Of a DNA stretch of 64,000 bases, positions 62,779-64,000 are shown piece after piece. Made by a program: the position numbers and the translations under genes. This stretch comes from Luteimonas arsenica (lineage in GTDB: Bacteria > Pseudomonadota > Gammaproteobacteria > Xanthomonadales > Xanthomonadaceae), in contig NZ_SJRW01000001.1 in NCBI RefSeq assembly GCF_004352825.1, positions 248,001-312,000 of the forward strand, read 5' to 3'. Position 1 is the first letter of the stretch; every line of letters begins with the position of its first letter. Below the pieces are notes generated by a model, which saw only the letters and a program-made list of their open reading frames with translations, was not told the DNA's origin and searched no databases.

Positions 62779-64000
62779 TCATACGCTGCGCGTGGCCACC
62801 GCCGGGGGGACGGCGGCCGCGCGGCGTGCCGGCCCCAGCACCGCCAGCTGGCCCAGCAGCCACAGCGCCACCGCGCCGACCGGCAGGTAGACCAGCGGCA
62901 GGCGAGGCAGCTCGTAGCGGCCCATCAGCAGCTGGTTGATGCCGAAGGCCAGGATCATGCCGATGGCGATGCCGATGGTGGCGAGGATGAAGTTCTCGGT
63001 CTGGAAGTAGCGCAGGATCTGCCCCCGCGTGGCGCCGAGCGCACGGCGGATGCCGATCTGCTTGCTGCGCTGCTGCACCCAGAAGCTGGCCAGGCCGACG
63101 ATGCCCAGCGCGGTGATCAGCAGCAGCGCGATGCAGACGATGCCGAGCAGCCAGACCATCGAGCGCTGCTGCTGGTAGTACTCGTCGCGCAGTTCGCGGA
63201 AGGTCTTGGTGTTGTCCTCGATGATGATCCGCTTCGGACCGTTGGCGCGCAGGGCGTCGCTGGCGCTGGCCAGGACCTCCTGCCGGCGTTCGGGCGTGGT
63301 GCGGATGATGTACTGGCCGCCCAGATCGTAGTTGGCGCGCACCGGCACGATCAGCGAGTACTGCCTTGCCCCCGGGCCGCCAAGACTGCTGGGCCGGACC
63401 AGGTGCTCCACCACGCCGATGATGCTGACCGGCGTGTCGCCCCAGACGTAGATCGGCTTGCCCAGCGGATTCGCGCCGGGGAACAGCCGCTCGGCCACGG
63501 CGCGGGTGACGACCACGCCCGGGATGGTCACCTCCTGGTCGGGATCGCTGAGGGCGGCGTGCGGAATGAGTTCGTCGGACGTGAAGTAGCGGCCGGCCAC
63601 CAGTTCCACGCCGAAGGCGTCGAGGAAGTGCTCGTCACCCATGTAGGTGGTTGCGCTGAGCGTGGGCTGCTGCTGGTCGGGCTTCAGGTTGACCCCCGAG
63701 TTCCATGAGGAATTCACGAACGGCACCTGGTTGCTGGTGGTGGCGGCACGGACGCCGGGCAGCTCGCGCAGAACCTGCAGGTCCGAGCGGGTCTGCGCCG
63801 CGGCGTCGGCATCGTTGCCGACGGGGATGATCTGGATGCGCACCAGTTCGTCCACGACGATGCCGCTGGGTTCGCGCATCTGCGCCAGGCGTTCGCCGAC
63901 CATGAAGAGCGCGTTGCAGATGATGGCGCAGGTCAGCGCGATCTCGAGCACGATCAGCGCGGCCGCGGTCTTGTGGCGGAGCAGGGTGGAAAGGATCGGT
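62779..64000 (-). CDS. MacB/FtsX-like ABC transporter permease (5' end outside window)
   Basis: At least 406 residues; the frame stays open to the right edge (PILSTLLRHKTAAALIVLEIALTCAII...), so the true start lies beyond 64000. It has an N-terminal TM helix, a MacB-type periplasmic core domain (RIQIIPVGNDADAAAQTRSDLQ ... VELVAGRYFT ... VVVTRAVAERLFPGANPLGKPI), then three C-terminal TM helices with FWVQQRSKQIGIRRALGATRGQILRYF, the FtsX signature. Such permeases, with an ATPase and periplasmic adaptor, export peptides or drugs across the envelope. It heads into the NtrC/NtrY-type two-component genes on the same strand, which likely control it. Confidence 0.9.
   Translation of the reverse strand, partial: PILSTLLRHKTAAALIVLEIALTCAIICNALFMVGERLAQMREPSGIVVDELVRIQIIPVGNDADAAAQTRSDLQVLRELPGVRAATTSNQVPFVNSSWNSGVNLKPDQQQPTLSATTYMGDEHFLDAFGVELVAGRYFTSDELIPHAALSDPDQEVTIPGVVVTRAVAERLFPGANPLGKPIYVWGDTPVSIIGVVEHLVRPSSLGGPGARQYSLIVPVRANYDLGGQYIIRTTPERRQEVLASASDALRANGPKRIIIEDNTKTFRELRDEYYQQQRSMVWLLGIVCIALLLITALGIVGLASFWVQQRSKQIGIRRALGATRGQILRYFQTENFILATIGIAIGMILAFGINQLLMGRYELPRLPLVYLPVGAVALWLLGQLAVLGPARRAAAVPPAVATRSV

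Overview
The window is very GC-rich chromosomal DNA from a gammaproteobacterium. It is most like the Lysobacteraceae/Xanthomonadaceae (Lysobacter/Luteimonas type). This rests on the third-position GC bias, a TonB-dependent receptor with a long signal peptide, a homodimeric AceE placed apart from an aceF-lpd pair whose E3 carries its own lipoyl domain, a YajQ-family protein, and several DUF proteins typical of that family (DUF3297, DUF4031, DUF3016, DUF1415). No rRNA, tRNA, CRISPR array, prophage or insertion sequence was seen. The taxon is an inference from gene content.

Region 1 (1-10.7 kb) looks like a murein-peptide and D-glutamate salvage neighbourhood. It holds the end of a gamma-glutamyltransferase, a TonB-dependent receptor, and an exported protein that fuses a serine beta-lactamase-like hydrolase to a VanX-type D-Ala-D-Ala dipeptidase. 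Opposing these is a tightly overlapped minus-strand operon: a DUF1611/DgcN-type protein, an enolase-superfamily epimerase (DgcA-like or L-Ala-D/L-Glu epimerase), a lipoprotein D-aminoacylase-like amidohydrolase, and a GltS glutamate carrier. A palindrome CATAACC-N3-GGTTATG precedes the operon, and a diverged copy precedes the receptor gene.

Region 2 (10.9-20.3 kb) is metabolic and sensory: NADP-type malic enzyme (maeB), a CHASE3/PAS histidine kinase with two single-domain response regulators, aceE, and an exported collagen-like protein with seven 54-bp tandem repeats.

Region 3 (20.5-31.6 kb) holds a STAS-like small protein, an OafA/SGNH acyltransferase, MsrB with small DUF proteins, and three consecutive peptidoglycan enzymes (YkuD_2-type, L,D-transpeptidase, M23 peptidase). 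It ends with the tesA / ybbA-ybbP divergon.

Region 4 (31.7-42.6 kb) holds rsmC-rsuA, a 654-bp non-coding stretch with complex inverted repeats, DUF1415, yajQ, a zinc alcohol dehydrogenase, a DMT exporter, an OmpW-like porin, aceF-lpd and another beta-barrel protein.

Region 5 (42.8-48.7 kb) holds two adjacent exported murein-active proteins, an amidase and a SpoIID/LytB-domain protein. They share one homologous C-terminal module and could act in sequence (strip peptides, then cut denuded glycan). A BCCT transporter follows.

Region 6 (49-64 kb) is the complete F1Fo ATP synthase operon atpIBEFHAGDC with a strong terminator. It is followed by an inserted GT-C/GtrA pair, glmU, a NtrY/NtrC-like two-component pair, and a MacB/FtsX-like permease cut by the window end.
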